From: Caballeronia mineralivorans PML1(12)
GTDB lineage: Bacteria; Pseudomonadota; Gammaproteobacteria; Burkholderiales; Burkholderiaceae
NCBI RefSeq assembly: GCF_001028175.1
Contig: NZ_AEJF01000210.1
Coordinates: forward strand, 1-58,910
Direction of reading: 5' to 3'
DNA length: 58,910 nucleotides
Below, one piece after another: positions 25,543-34,453 of this stretch. The translations under genes were made by a program, and so were the position numbers. The notes under the pieces are model-generated. The model saw only the letters and a program-made list of their open reading frames with translations, had not been told where the DNA came from and searched no databases. Positions within the stretch are counted from its first letter, which is position 1; the number at the start of each line of letters is the position of its first letter.

Positions 25543-25596
25543 ATGGCGCTTCAGCACCTGTTTGATGGCCGCAACGCCGCTTCCAGCGGTCATTAG
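25543..25596 (+). CDS. Possible 17-residue leader peptide upstream of sbp
   Basis: ATG at 25543 opens a 17-codon frame (MALQHLFDGRNAASSGH). It is preceded by a good GAAGGGG ribosome site and ends 98 bases before sbp. It contains no Cys and only one Met, so it does not look like a classical sulfur-sensing leader. Chance is a fair alternative. Recorded because the ribosome site is better than that of several real genes nearby. Confidence 0.2.
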   Translation: MALQHLFDGRNAASSGH

Positions 25597-25602
25597 CACT
25601 TT

Positions 25603-25639
25603 TTCATCTAAAAGAATGAATAACAATTATTTTTAATAA
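25603..25639. promoter_or_regulatory. AT-rich inverted repeats before sbp, candidate CysB site
   Basis: TTCAT/ATGAA (25603-25620) and TTATT-TTT-AATAA (25627-25639) form two inverted repeats in a markedly AT-rich island 55-90 bases upstream of sbp. CysB sites are AT-rich and degenerate, and cysB is the last gene of this operon. The assignment is inferred. Confidence 0.4.
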
Positions 25640-25693
25640 TGAAGACCCGTCGATAGACTCGGCTCCTCAAACACATAAGACGGAGAACGGGGA

Positions 25694-26731
25694 ATGCGGA
25701 GTCGGAATTCGGGGTGGGGCGCACGAGCAAGGAAGCTATTCGCGACGGCCGTGATCGGGGCGGCGTCGGGGGTGGGTTTGATCGCGCAAGCGCACGCCGA
25801 CACATCGTTCCTCAACGTGTCGTACGACCCGACGCGTGAGTTGTATCAGGAGTTCAATCAGGCGTTCGGCAAGAAATGGAAGGCTGAAACCGGCGAAACC
25901 GTCACGTTCAAACAGTCGCACGGCGGCTCGGGCGGTCAGGCACGGTCGGTCCTGGATGGCCTGCAGGCCGATGTGGTGACGTTGGCGCTGGCCTATGACA
26001 TCGATGCGCTGGCAGCTAAGGGACTGGTAGACCAGGACTGGCAGAAGCGCTTGCCGGATAACGCGTCGCCGTACACATCGACGATCGTGTTCCTCGTGCG
26101 CAAGGGTAACCCAAAGCAGATCAAGGACTGGCCGGACCTGCTCAAGCCGGGCGTGTCCATTGTGACGCCGAATCCGAAGACATCGGGCGGTGCGCGCTGG
26201 AATTACCTCGCGGCATGGGCGTATGCGGAACATCTGCCGGGCGGTAATGCGACGACTGCGAAGGACTTCGTGACCAAGCTCTATAAGAATGCCGGCGTGC
26301 TGGATTCCGGCGCGCGGGGCGCGACGACGAGTTTCGTGCAGCGTGGTCAGGGCGACGTGCTGATCGCGTGGGAAAACGAGGCGTTTTTGTCGCTGAAGGA
26401 ATTCGGAGCGGACAAGTTCGAGATCGTGGTGCCGTCGGTGAGCATCCTGGCTGAGCCCCCGGTTGCGGTCGTCGACAAGGTGGTCGATCGCCATGGCACC
26501 CGCAAGTTGGCCGAGGCGTATCTCAAGTATTTGTACAGCGAGGAAGGTCAGGAAATCGCGGCGCGCAATTTCTATCGGCCGCGTTCGACGGCGGTGCCCG
26601 CTGCACTGACGAAGCAGTTCCCGAAGATCAAGCTTTACACCATCGACGATTCATTCGGTGGCTGGACCAAGGCGCAAAAGACGCATTTCGCCGATGGCGG
26701 TGTATTCGATTCGATCTATCAGCCGCAGTAA
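25694..26731 (+). CDS. sbp: Periplasmic sulfate-binding protein
   Basis: A 345-residue exported protein (signal peptide, cleavage near AHA at 36). Sbp hallmarks: FLNVSYDPTRELY at the mature start, KQSHGGSGGQARSVLDG around the sulfate site, TPNPKTSGGARWNYLAAW, and the end FGGWTKAQKTHFADGGVFD. It captures sulfate (and thiosulfate) for the CysTWA transporter encoded next. GGAGAACGGGGA lies directly before the ATG. First gene of the operon; a hairpin lies in the following spacer. Confidence 0.95.
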   Translation: MRSRNSGWGARARKLFATAVIGAASGVGLIAQAHADTSFLNVSYDPTRELYQEFNQAFGKKWKAETGETVTFKQSHGGSGGQARSVLDGLQADVVTLALAYDIDALAAKGLVDQDWQKRLPDNASPYTSTIVFLVRKGNPKQIKDWPDLLKPGVSIVTPNPKTSGGARWNYLAAWAYAEHLPGGNATTAKDFVTKLYKNAGVLDSGARGATTSFVQRGQGDVLIAWENEAFLSLKEFGADKFEIVVPSVSILAEPPVAVVDKVVDRHGTRKLAEAYLKYLYSEEGQEIAARNFYRPRSTAVPAALTKQFPKIKLYTIDDSFGGWTKAQKTHFADGGVFDSIYQPQ

Positions 26732-26748
26732 ACACGGCGGCATGAAAG

Positions 26749-26784
26749 ACAGCATCGCCGGCGCCGAAGCGCTCGCGGTGCTGT
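26749..26784 (+). other. Hairpin in the sbp-cysT spacer
   Basis: ACAGCA (26749-26754) pairs with TGCTGT (26779-26784) around a GC-rich interior, within a 168-base spacer. A second short stem (26814-26818 with 26826-26830) follows. Neither has a T-tract. Such structures often stabilise the message for the binding protein, which is needed in excess over the membrane parts. Confidence 0.4.
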
Positions 26785-26899
26785 AGTCGTAAAGAAGCTT
26801 GAAATAACACTACGGCCGCGTCAGACGGCCAGAAAACCAACCCGAAGATTGACCCCGAAGCGCCGTCCCCGCGGCGCCACGGAACTGGATGATTCAGGC

Positions 26900-27796
26900 A
26901 TGACGACTTTCATTTTCCGCAAGCCCAGCGCACTGCCGGGCTTCGGCCTGACGCTCGGCATCACGGTGGCGTATTTGAGCCTGGTGGTGCTGATCCCGCT
27001 CGCCGCGACGTTCGCCAAGACGGCCACGCTCGACTGGGCGACGTTCGTGCGCGCGGTCACGGCGCCGCGCGTGCTGGCCTCGTATCGGCTGACGTTTACT
27101 GCTGCGCTCGGCGGCGCGCTGATCAACGCGGTGTTCGGTTTTTTGGTGGCGTGGGTGCTGGTGCGCTACACGTTCCCGTTCAAGCGCGTGGTGGATGCTG
27201 TGGTCGATCTGCCGTTTGCCTTGCCGACTTCCGTTGCTGGCATCGCGCTCGCGGCCGTGTATGCGCCAAACGGCTGGATCGGCCAGTTTCTCGCACCGCT
27301 CGGGCTCAAGGTGGCGTTCACGCCGTTGGGCGTGCTCGTGGCGCTGACGTTTATCGGCTTGCCGTTTGTGGTGCGCACCGTGCAGCCCGTGCTTGAAGAT
27401 TTCGAACGCGAGCAGGAAGAAGCGGCCGCGTGCCTTGGCGCCACGCGCTGGCTGACGTTTCGCCGCGTGGTGCTGCCGTCGTTGTTTCCCGCGCTTTTGA
27501 CTGGTTTCGCGCTCGCGTTTGCGCGTGCGCTGGGCGAATACGGGTCGGTGATTTTCATCGCAGGCAATGTGCCGATGAAGTCCGAAATCACGTCGTTGCT
27601 GATCATCACGAAGCTCGAACAATATGACTACGCCGGGGCCACCGCAATCGCCGTGGTGATGCTGTGCGTGTCGTTCCTGATGCTGCTGCTGATCAATACG
27701 CTGCAATGGTTCCTGCAACGGCGCACGAGCCGCAGCGGGGCAGGGCCCGCGCCCGCTTCGGCCGGTGCGTTGCATATCGATGGGGCGAAAGCATGA
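26900..27796 (+). CDS. cysT: Sulfate/thiosulfate ABC transporter permease CysT
   Basis: A 298-residue inner-membrane protein with six helices. It contains the LPGFGLTLGITVAYLSLVVLIPL start seen in CysT (shown as family pattern) and the EAA coupling loop EEAAACLGATRWLTFRRVVLPSL. It forms the channel with CysW. The ATG at 26900 was chosen over an upstream TTG; the ribosome site is weak. The stop overlaps the cysW ATG (ATGA), so the two subunits are translationally coupled. Confidence 0.93.
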   Translation: MTTFIFRKPSALPGFGLTLGITVAYLSLVVLIPLAATFAKTATLDWATFVRAVTAPRVLASYRLTFTAALGGALINAVFGFLVAWVLVRYTFPFKRVVDAVVDLPFALPTSVAGIALAAVYAPNGWIGQFLAPLGLKVAFTPLGVLVALTFIGLPFVVRTVQPVLEDFEREQEEAAACLGATRWLTFRRVVLPSLFPALLTGFALAFARALGEYGSVIFIAGNVPMKSEITSLLIITKLEQYDYAGATAIAVVMLCVSFLMLLLINTLQWFLQRRTSRSGAGPAPASAGALHIDGAKA

Positions 27797-28722
27797 GCAC
27801 GGCCAACCAGAAAGCGGTGGACGTCGCGGTGCCGCGTGCGATCGAACATAAGCTCGATCCGGTTACCGAACCGCGCGCCGTGCGCTGGATCCTGACCACC
27901 ATTGCGCTGATTTTCCTCGCACTGTTTCTCGTGGTGCCGCTCATTGCTGTGTTTGCACAGGCGTTCGCTAAGGGTGTCGATTATTACTTCGACTCGCTGA
28001 AAGACCCGGACGCGTGGTCCGCCATCAAACTCACGCTGATCGTTGCCGTAATCGCGGTGCCGTTGAACGTGGTCTTCGGGTTGACGGCATCGTGGTCCAT
28101 CGCGAAGTTCGAATTTCGCGGCAAAGCTTTCCTCACGACGCTGATCGATTTGCCGTTCTCGGTCTCGCCGGTCGTCTCTGGCCTCATCTACGTGCTGATG
28201 TTCGGCGCACAGGGCTGGTTCGGTCCCTGGCTTATCGACCACAACGTACAGATCATCTTCGCCGTGCCCGGCATTGTGCTGGCGACGATCTTCGTCACGT
28301 TCCCGTTCGTCGCGCGCGAGCTGATCCCGCTGATGCAGGCGCAGGGCAACGACGAGGAAGAAGCGGCGCACGTCCTTGGCGCATCGGGCTGGCAGATCTT
28401 TCGCCGCGTGACGCTGCCGAACGTGAAGTGGGGTTTGCTGTATGGCGTGATTCTTTGCAACGCGCGTGCGATGGGCGAGTTTGGCGCGGTATCGGTGGTA
28501 TCGGGCCATATTCGCGGACAAACCGACACCATGCCGCTGCATGTAGAGATCCTCTACAACGAGTACAACTTTTCGGCGGCGTTCGCCGTGGCCTCGCTGC
28601 TGGCGCTGCTCGCGCTCGTGACGCTGGCCCTCAAGCTGCTCGCCGAACGCCGCATGTCGCAATCGATTGCAGCAGTGCAGGCGCGACCCGCCGATGTGCC
28701 CGTCGTGTCAATCCAGAACTAG
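27793..28722 (+). CDS. cysW: Sulfate/thiosulfate ABC transporter permease CysW
   Basis: A 309-residue membrane protein with six helices. It has the CysW motif LIDLPFSVSPVVSGLIYVLMFG and the coupling loop EEEAAHVLGASGWQIFRRVTLP. It pairs with CysT. Its ATG overlaps the cysT stop by 4 bases. cysA follows after 15 bases. Confidence 0.94.
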   Translation: MSTANQKAVDVAVPRAIEHKLDPVTEPRAVRWILTTIALIFLALFLVVPLIAVFAQAFAKGVDYYFDSLKDPDAWSAIKLTLIVAVIAVPLNVVFGLTASWSIAKFEFRGKAFLTTLIDLPFSVSPVVSGLIYVLMFGAQGWFGPWLIDHNVQIIFAVPGIVLATIFVTFPFVARELIPLMQAQGNDEEEAAHVLGASGWQIFRRVTLPNVKWGLLYGVILCNARAMGEFGAVSVVSGHIRGQTDTMPLHVEILYNEYNFSAAFAVASLLALLALVTLALKLLAERRMSQSIAAVQARPADVPVVSIQN

Positions 28723-28737
28723 AAGGCGAAGATCACC

Positions 28738-29796
28738 ATGAGCATCATCGTTCGCAATTTGCAGAAGCGCTTCGGCGATTTCGTCGCGCTGGACAACGTC
28801 TCGCTCGACTTTCCGGCGGGCGAACTCGTCGCGCTGCTCGGGCCGTCGGGTTGTGGAAAGACCACGCTGCTGCGCGTGATCGCGGGGCTGGAATACGCGG
28901 ACGCCGGTTCGGTCGTGCTGAACGGCGAGGACGTGGCGGCCGTGGGCGCTCGCGAAAGGCAGGTCGGTTTCGTGTTCCAGCATTACGCGCTGTTCCGTCA
29001 CATGACCGTGTTCGAGAACGTGGCGTTCGGCTTGCGCGTGAAACCGCGCAAGGAGCGGCCGTCCGAAGCGGTGATCCGCGAGAAAGTGCATGAATTGCTC
29101 AAGCTCGTGCAGCTCGACTGGCTGGCGCAACGGTTCCCGTCGGAACTCTCGGGTGGACAGCGGCAGCGAATCGCATTGGCCCGGGCGCTGGCTGTCGAAC
29201 CGAAAGTGCTGCTGCTCGATGAACCGTTCGGCGCACTCGATGCCAAGGTCCGCAAGGAACTGCGTAGCTGGTTGCGGCGTCTGCATGATGACCTCCATAT
29301 CTCCACCATTTTCGTGACCCACGATCAGGAAGAAGCGCTTGAAGTCGCGGACCGGATCGTGGTGCTCAATCGTGGACATGTGGAGCAGGTCGGCAGCCCG
29401 CAAGATGTCTACGATCATCCGCAGACGTCGTTCGTGTACGAGTTTCTCGGCGCGGCAAATCGGCTCAAAGGCAGCGTGGATGCAAACGGTTTCGTGGCTC
29501 AGGGCGCGGCGCAACCGATCGCCACCGAAGCGAATTTCGCGGGCCCGGCAGTGGCCTACGTCCGGCCGCACGACCTCACGCTGTTCCCAACGGCTACGGG
29601 TCATCGCGATGGCATCGTGGTCGATGTACGGCGGGTCGTGACGCTGGGCGGTTCGGTGCGCGTGGATCTGGAAGGCGCTGAAGGCAATGTGCTCGAAGCA
29701 GAACTGGATCGCGAAACCTGGCGTGGATTGAACCTGAATATTGGCGATGGCGTGACTGCCGTACCGCGCGTTCTGCGCGTGTTTCCGGCACATTAA
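28738..29796 (+). CDS. cysA: Sulfate/thiosulfate ABC transporter ATP-binding protein CysA
   Basis: A 352-residue ATPase. Walker A GPSGCGKTT is at 35-43, signature LSGGQ at 137-141, Walker B VLLLDEP at 157-163, and the H-loop FVTHD. The C-terminal about 110 residues form the TOBE-type regulatory domain typical of CysA. It powers sulfate uptake with CysT and CysW. cysB follows after 24 bases in the same direction. Confidence 0.94.
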   Translation: MSIIVRNLQKRFGDFVALDNVSLDFPAGELVALLGPSGCGKTTLLRVIAGLEYADAGSVVLNGEDVAAVGARERQVGFVFQHYALFRHMTVFENVAFGLRVKPRKERPSEAVIREKVHELLKLVQLDWLAQRFPSELSGGQRQRIALARALAVEPKVLLLDEPFGALDAKVRKELRSWLRRLHDDLHISTIFVTHDQEEALEVADRIVVLNRGHVEQVGSPQDVYDHPQTSFVYEFLGAANRLKGSVDANGFVAQGAAQPIATEANFAGPAVAYVRPHDLTLFPTATGHRDGIVVDVRRVVTLGGSVRVDLEGAEGNVLEAELDRETWRGLNLNIGDGVTAVPRVLRVFPAH

Positions 29797-29820
29797 GAAT
29801 ACTCAAGAAGAGAGGCTGAC

Positions 29821-30747
29821 ATGAACTTCCAGCAATTACGTTTCGTGCGTGAGGCCGTCCGGCAGAACATGAATCTGACCGAGGTCGCGAATGTGCTTTA
29901 TACGTCGCAGTCGGGTGTATCGAAGCAGATCAAGGATCTCGAGGACGAACTCGGCGTCGACATTTTCATTCGACGCGGCAAGCGCTTGACAGGCCTGACC
30001 GAGCCGGGCAAGGAAGTGCATCAGGTGATCGAGCGCATGCTGCTCGACGCCGAGAATCTGCGCCGCGTAGCCCGCCAGTTCGCCGATCAGGACAACGGCC
30101 ATCTGGTCGTGGCGACGACTCACACGCAGGCGCGTTATGCGTTGCCCAAGGTGATTCGCCAATTCACCGAGGTGTTCCCGAAAGTCCATCTCGCACTGCG
30201 CCAGGGAAGTCCGCAACAGATCGCGCAGATGATCATCAATGGCGAGGCGGATATCGGCATCTCGACGGAAGCGCTCGACCGTTATCCGGATATCGTCACG
30301 TTCCCTTGCTATTCGTGGCATCACACGGTGGTCGTGCCGAAGGGGCATCCGCTGGTCGGCCGTGAAAACCTCACGCTCGATGAAATCGCCGAATATCCGA
30401 TCGTCACCTACGATAACGATTTCACGGGCCGTTCGCACGTCGACCAGGCGTTCGCGAAAGTGGGCGCACTGCCGGACGTGGTGCTCACCGCTATCGACGC
30501 CGACGTGATCAAGACGTACGTTGAGCTGGGCATGGGCATCGGCATCGTGGCGGCGATGGCCTTCGACGAGAAGCGCGATACCGAACTCGTCGCGCTCGAT
30601 ACGCAGCATCTGTTCGAAGCCAGCACCACGCGCGTGGGCTTGCGCAAGGGCGCTTTCCTCAGGGCGTATGCGTACAGGCTGATCGAGATGTTCGCGCCGC
30701 AACTCGATGAAGCGCAGATCGCAGCGCAGTTGCGGGAAGCAGCTTAG
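29821..30747 (+). CDS. cysB: LysR-type regulator CysB (sulfur assimilation)
   Basis: A 308-residue regulator. The N-terminal helix-turn-helix contains NLTEVANVLYTSQSGVSKQIKDLE, the CysB/Cbl signature. The effector domain includes TTHTQARYALP, the sulfate / N-acetylserine binding loop, and YDNDFTGRSHVDQAF. It probably activates the sbp operon and senses sulfur supply. Unlike in enterics, it sits as last gene of the transporter operon, making a feedback unit. The closely related Cbl is an alternative name. Confidence 0.92.
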   Translation: MNFQQLRFVREAVRQNMNLTEVANVLYTSQSGVSKQIKDLEDELGVDIFIRRGKRLTGLTEPGKEVHQVIERMLLDAENLRRVARQFADQDNGHLVVATTHTQARYALPKVIRQFTEVFPKVHLALRQGSPQQIAQMIINGEADIGISTEALDRYPDIVTFPCYSWHHTVVVPKGHPLVGRENLTLDEIAEYPIVTYDNDFTGRSHVDQAFAKVGALPDVVLTAIDADVIKTYVELGMGIGIVAAMAFDEKRDTELVALDTQHLFEASTTRVGLRKGAFLRAYAYRLIEMFAPQLDEAQIAAQLREAA

Positions 30748-30783
30748 AGACCGGCCAGCCGCCGCTCCGCTACAATTGCGGCC

Positions 30784-31788
30784 ATGAACTCCTCACACAC
30801 TTCATTGCCGCGGATCGCGGTGCTGGCCACCGGCGGTACCATCGCGGGCGAGGCCAGCGATGCCGCGAAAACCTCGGGCTACAAGGCCGGCGTAGTCGGC
30901 GTCGATAAATTGCTCGGTGCCGTGCCGTCGCTGTCGCAGCTCGCGCGGATTCACTCGGAGCAGGTCGCGAGCATCGACAGCAAGGACATGACGCCGGCGC
31001 TGTGGGCCACGTTGTGCGCGCGCGTGAACGCGCTGCTGGAGCAGGACGATATCGATGGAATCGTCATCACGCACGGCACGGATACGCTCGAGGAAACGGC
31101 GTACCTGCTGCATCTGACCGTTAAAAGCGAGAAGCCGGTCGTACTGACGGCCGCCATGCGCCCAGCGACGGCTTTATCCGCCGACGGGCCGCTGAATCTT
31201 TTAAATGCGGTGACGGTGGCGGCGAGTCGGGCATCGTGGAAGCAGGGCGTGCTGGTCGCTTTCAATAACCAGATCCACTGCGGACGCGACGTAACCAAGA
31301 CGAGCACCTATGCCGTCGATGCCTTCCGGTCACCCGAAGGCGGCGCGCTCGGCTGGGTGCAGGACGAACAGGTGGAATTTCAGCGTTCGGTGGTGCGGCC
31401 GCACACGCTGCAGAGCCCGTTCCAGATAAGCGCCGAACTGCCCGCAATCGAGATCGTGACGAGTTACGCGGGGGCGTCGCGAGTGGCTATCGATGCGTTG
31501 GTTGCTGCCGGTGTCAAAGGCCTGGTGATCGCGGGGACGGGCAACGGCTCGATCCATTCGACGCTGCAACAAGCCGTTGCCGACGCCGTCAAGCAAGGCG
31601 TGGCGGTCGTGCGGTCCTCACGGGTGGGAGCCGGGCACGTGATGCGCAACGGCGCTGCGCCGGACGATGCGCTTGGCTCGATTACGGCGGGCGCTTTGAA
31701 TCCGTACAAGGCGCGCGTGCTGCTGATGTTGGCGCTGGCGGCGGGCACCGCGCCGGCGGACTTGCAACGTGTGTTCGACACGTACTGA
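30784..31788 (+). CDS. ansA: L-asparaginase, type II-like without signal peptide
   Basis: A 334-residue hydrolase converting asparagine to aspartate and ammonia. It has both catalytic signatures: ATGGTIAG (Thr19) and THGTDTLEETAY (Thr99, Asp100), plus the Lys of AAMRPATALSADGP context. The fold and length fit type II, but no signal sequence is seen, so it should be cytoplasmic. A TACAAT hexamer (30771-30776) lies only 7 bases before the ATG and no Shine-Dalgarno fits between, which hints at a leaderless message. Confidence 0.9.
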   Translation: MNSSHTSLPRIAVLATGGTIAGEASDAAKTSGYKAGVVGVDKLLGAVPSLSQLARIHSEQVASIDSKDMTPALWATLCARVNALLEQDDIDGIVITHGTDTLEETAYLLHLTVKSEKPVVLTAAMRPATALSADGPLNLLNAVTVAASRASWKQGVLVAFNNQIHCGRDVTKTSTYAVDAFRSPEGGALGWVQDEQVEFQRSVVRPHTLQSPFQISAELPAIEIVTSYAGASRVAIDALVAAGVKGLVIAGTGNGSIHSTLQQAVADAVKQGVAVVRSSRVGAGHVMRNGAAPDDALGSITAGALNPYKARVLLMLALAAGTAPADLQRVFDTY

Positions 31789-31819
31789 CGGCAGAGAAAC
31801 GCTGAGCCCTACCTATCGG

Positions 31820-32278
31820 TCACCCCAGCGTCTTCCGATACTGCACGAACCCCGACCGGTCCGCGATGCGGTCATACAACTGCATCGCATCGGTATTGGT
31901 CTCGTGGGTCAGCCACCAGACCCGCGAGCATTGCGCTTCTGCGGCCTTGGCGTAGACATGCTCGATGAGCTTGCGTCCAATCCCGGCTCCGCGAATATCG
32001 CTTTTCACGAACAGGTCCTGCAGATAACAATAGTCGCCGGTGGTCCAGCATGACCGGTGCATGATCCAATGCACCATGCCGACCACACGCCCGTCCATGA
32101 CCGCTACCGCGCCGAACACGGGTTCTGCCGGATCGAGCATTCGCGCCCATGTGCGCAGCGTGGTATCCATCGGGATGTCGGTCTTGTAGAAGGCCTGATA
32201 GCCGCGCCATAGCGTCAACCATGCATCAAAATCAGCAACGGCCACCGATCTGATCTGAAGAGGGGTTGTTGATGTCAT
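31820..32278 (-). CDS. GNAT family N-acetyltransferase
   Basis: A 152-residue acetyltransferase. The acetyl-CoA binding motif A reads LQDLFVKSDIRGAGIGRKLIEHV (R-G-A-G-I-G loop); a WLTHETNTDAMQLYDRI motif B follows. The sequence type is close to diamine/aminoglycoside-like GNATs, but the acceptor cannot be told. AGGAAAAG lies 9 bases before the ATG. Confidence 0.88.
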   Translation of the reverse strand: MTSTTPLQIRSVAVADFDAWLTLWRGYQAFYKTDIPMDTTLRTWARMLDPAEPVFGAVAVMDGRVVGMVHWIMHRSCWTTGDYCYLQDLFVKSDIRGAGIGRKLIEHVYAKAAEAQCSRVWWLTHETNTDAMQLYDRIADRSGFVQYRKTLG

Positions 32279-32735
32279 GGTCGTGCTTTTCCTGGCGAGT
32301 GTGATTGGGATAGTGCGAAATAGTCCAGGAGATCATAGAGTGCCTTCGCAAAGCCTAAAAGAGCCAGTGAGGATCGTTTGCGGGGAGCCACGCGCGGATC
32401 GTCGTTCGACCAGGGCATGTCAAACCCTTCGAAACCCGACGCAATAAAAAACGCGACCCGGTAGATCGGCCCGATAGAACCGAGCCATTTAGTCGCGAGA
32501 ACTAAGCGATAGTTCTCGGATTTCGCCGATGGAGTTGCAATACTGTGTGGACGGGCTGTCGGCGCGCTCACAGTCAGGCACCAAAACAAAAAAAGATCCG
32601 GCAGGCGGACACCCGGCAATGACGTCTGACCGACCAAGGCTTCCACGTCATCACCGGGCGCCGCTCGACGGACCCAGCTTTTATTGCACTTTATGCAACC
32701 GGCTATGCGTATGCATCAGCCGGTTTTCAAACAGT
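32279..32735. other. 457-bp gap between the GNAT gene and glxR
   Basis: It contains a hairpin just beyond the glxR stop (32697-32704 with 32718-32725), a likely weak terminator for the gcl-hyi-glxR message. A minus-strand open frame ends at the GNAT start, but its third-position GC is about 50 percent, unlike genes here, so I do not call it. No RNA gene seen. Confidence 0.45.
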
Positions 32736-33617
32736 TCATTCGGTAACCTGATGATTCGACATCAGTTCCAGCGCCTTCACCATTCCTGAGTGATCCCATT
32801 CACGCCCACCGTTCGCCACACACACGCTGAACAATTGCTGTGCGCTCGCGGTATGCGGCAACGCCAGACCCAGCTTCTTCGCACTTTCCAGCGCGAGATT
32901 CAGATCTTTCTGATGCAACTCGATCCGAAAGCCCGGATTGAACGTGCGCTTCGTCATGCGCTCGCCATGAACTTCCAGAATCCGCGATGCCGCGAAGCCA
33001 CCCATCAACGCGCGCCGCACGCGCTCGGGATCCGCGCCGGATTTTGAAGCGAACAGCAGCGCCTCGGCCACCGCTTCAATGTTCAACGCCACAATGATCT
33101 GGTTCGCAACCTTGCACGTCTGCCCCGCGCCGTTATCGCCGATGAGCGTCACGTTCTTGCCCATCACTTCGAAGAGCGGCTTCGCGCGTTCGAACGCCGC
33201 TTCGGGACCGCCGACCATGATCGTCAGCGTCGCTTCGCGTGCACCCACTTCGCCACCTGACACCGGCGCATCGAGGTAATCGCAGCCGAGCGCGTTGATT
33301 TTCTTCGCGAACGCTTGCGTTTCGAGCGGCGAGATGGAGCTCATGTCGATGACAAGCTGGCCTTTCTCGAGTCCCTTCGCCACGCCGTCTTCAGCAAAGA
33401 GGACGTTCGCGACATCGGGCGTGTCCGGCACCATCAAGATGATGATTTCGCTAGCGCGCGCAACTTCTGTCGAGCTGCCAACCAGTTTGCCCAGCGAGCG
33501 CAGGTCGTCCGGCACGGGATAGGCGCCGTTCAGCACCAGCGCGTGGCCAGCTTTCTTCAAATTGCGCGCCATGTGCGCGCCCATGATGCCAAGGCCGATA
33601 AAACCGATTGTTGCCAT
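32736..33617 (-). CDS. glxR: Tartronate semialdehyde reductase (2-hydroxy-3-oxopropionate reductase)
   Basis: A 293-residue beta-hydroxyacid dehydrogenase reducing tartronate semialdehyde to D-glycerate. It has the Rossmann start GFIGLGIMGAHMARNL, the substrate motif DAPVSGGEVGAREATLTIMVGG, and the catalytic Lys in GAGQTCKVANQIIVALN. It is the third step after Gcl and Hyi, encoded just upstream on the same message. GGAGGAG lies about 8 bases before the ATG. garR is the equivalent name in the galactarate pathway. Confidence 0.93.
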   Translation of the reverse strand: MATIGFIGLGIMGAHMARNLKKAGHALVLNGAYPVPDDLRSLGKLVGSSTEVARASEIIILMVPDTPDVANVLFAEDGVAKGLEKGQLVIDMSSISPLETQAFAKKINALGCDYLDAPVSGGEVGAREATLTIMVGGPEAAFERAKPLFEVMGKNVTLIGDNGAGQTCKVANQIIVALNIEAVAEALLFASKSGADPERVRRALMGGFAASRILEVHGERMTKRTFNPGFRIELHQKDLNLALESAKKLGLALPHTASAQQLFSVCVANGGREWDHSGMVKALELMSNHQVTE

Positions 33618-33635
33618 TACGTTCGTCTCCTCCAG

Positions 33636-34439
33636 TTATGCCGCTGCTCGCGCAGTCTTCCAGCCAGCGATTTCCTGCAGCCAGCCAAGGCCGGCGTCAG
33701 TCGTGCCGCGTGGTTTGTACTCGCAACCGATCCAGCCGTCGTAGCCGAGTGAGTCCAGCAGCGAAAACAGGAACGGATAGTTGATCTCGCCCGTGCCCGG
33801 TTCGTTGCGGCCCGGGTTATCGGCCAGTTGAATATGCGCGATCGACGGCAGATTGCGCTTGATCGTGGCGGCCAGTTCGCCTTCCATGCGCTGCATGTGA
33901 TAAATGTCGTATTGCAGGAACAGATTGTCCGAGCCGACGTCACGAATCACATCCAGTCCTTCCTGCGACCGGTTCAGCGCGAAGCCGGGGATATCGAAGT
34001 AATTGCACGGTTCGACCAGCAACCGGATGCCTTCTTTCTTTAACGCATCGGCTGCAAATTTCAGGTTTTCTACAATAGTCGCCCGCGCTTCCTTGAGGCT
34101 CACCGAAGCGGGGGGAATGCCGACGAGACAATTTAGCTGCGGCACATTCAGCGTTTTCGCGTACTCGATAGCCCGCGTCACGCCCTCACGAAATTCCTCT
34201 TTCCGGTCGGGCAGGCACGCGATGCCGCGCTCGCCGCCTTCCCAATTTCCTGCCGGCAGGTTATGCAGTACGAGCTGGAGATTGTTGGCGTCGAGACGCT
34301 GACGAAGGTCCGTGGCCGGGTACGGATACGGGAACAGGAACTCCACCGCTTCGAAGCCCGCATCGGACGCCGCCGCAAAGCGGTCAAGGAACGGTACTTC
34401 GTTGAACAGCATCGTCAGGTTTGCAGCAAATTTCGGCAT
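33636..34439 (-). CDS. hyi: Hydroxypyruvate isomerase
   Basis: A 267-residue TIM-barrel protein interconverting hydroxypyruvate and tartronate semialdehyde. Diagnostic segments are FAANLTMLFNEVPFLDRF at the start, LVEPCNYFDIPGF with the metal-binding Glu, FLQYDIYHMQRMEG, and IGCEYKPRGTT with the second catalytic Glu. It lies 14 bases after gcl and 18 before glxR. Confidence 0.93.
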   Translation of the reverse strand: MPKFAANLTMLFNEVPFLDRFAAASDAGFEAVEFLFPYPYPATDLRQRLDANNLQLVLHNLPAGNWEGGERGIACLPDRKEEFREGVTRAIEYAKTLNVPQLNCLVGIPPASVSLKEARATIVENLKFAADALKKEGIRLLVEPCNYFDIPGFALNRSQEGLDVIRDVGSDNLFLQYDIYHMQRMEGELAATIKRNLPSIAHIQLADNPGRNEPGTGEINYPFLFSLLDSLGYDGWIGCEYKPRGTTDAGLGWLQEIAGWKTARAAA

Positions 34440-34453
34440 GGCTCAGTTCTCTC

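Noticed and set aside
32275..32646. Minus-strand ORF whose TGA overlaps the ATG of the GNAT gene
   Set aside because: Overlap looks like coupling, but third-position GC in the best part is about 50 percent and no start with a convincing ribosome site fits a gene-like composition.
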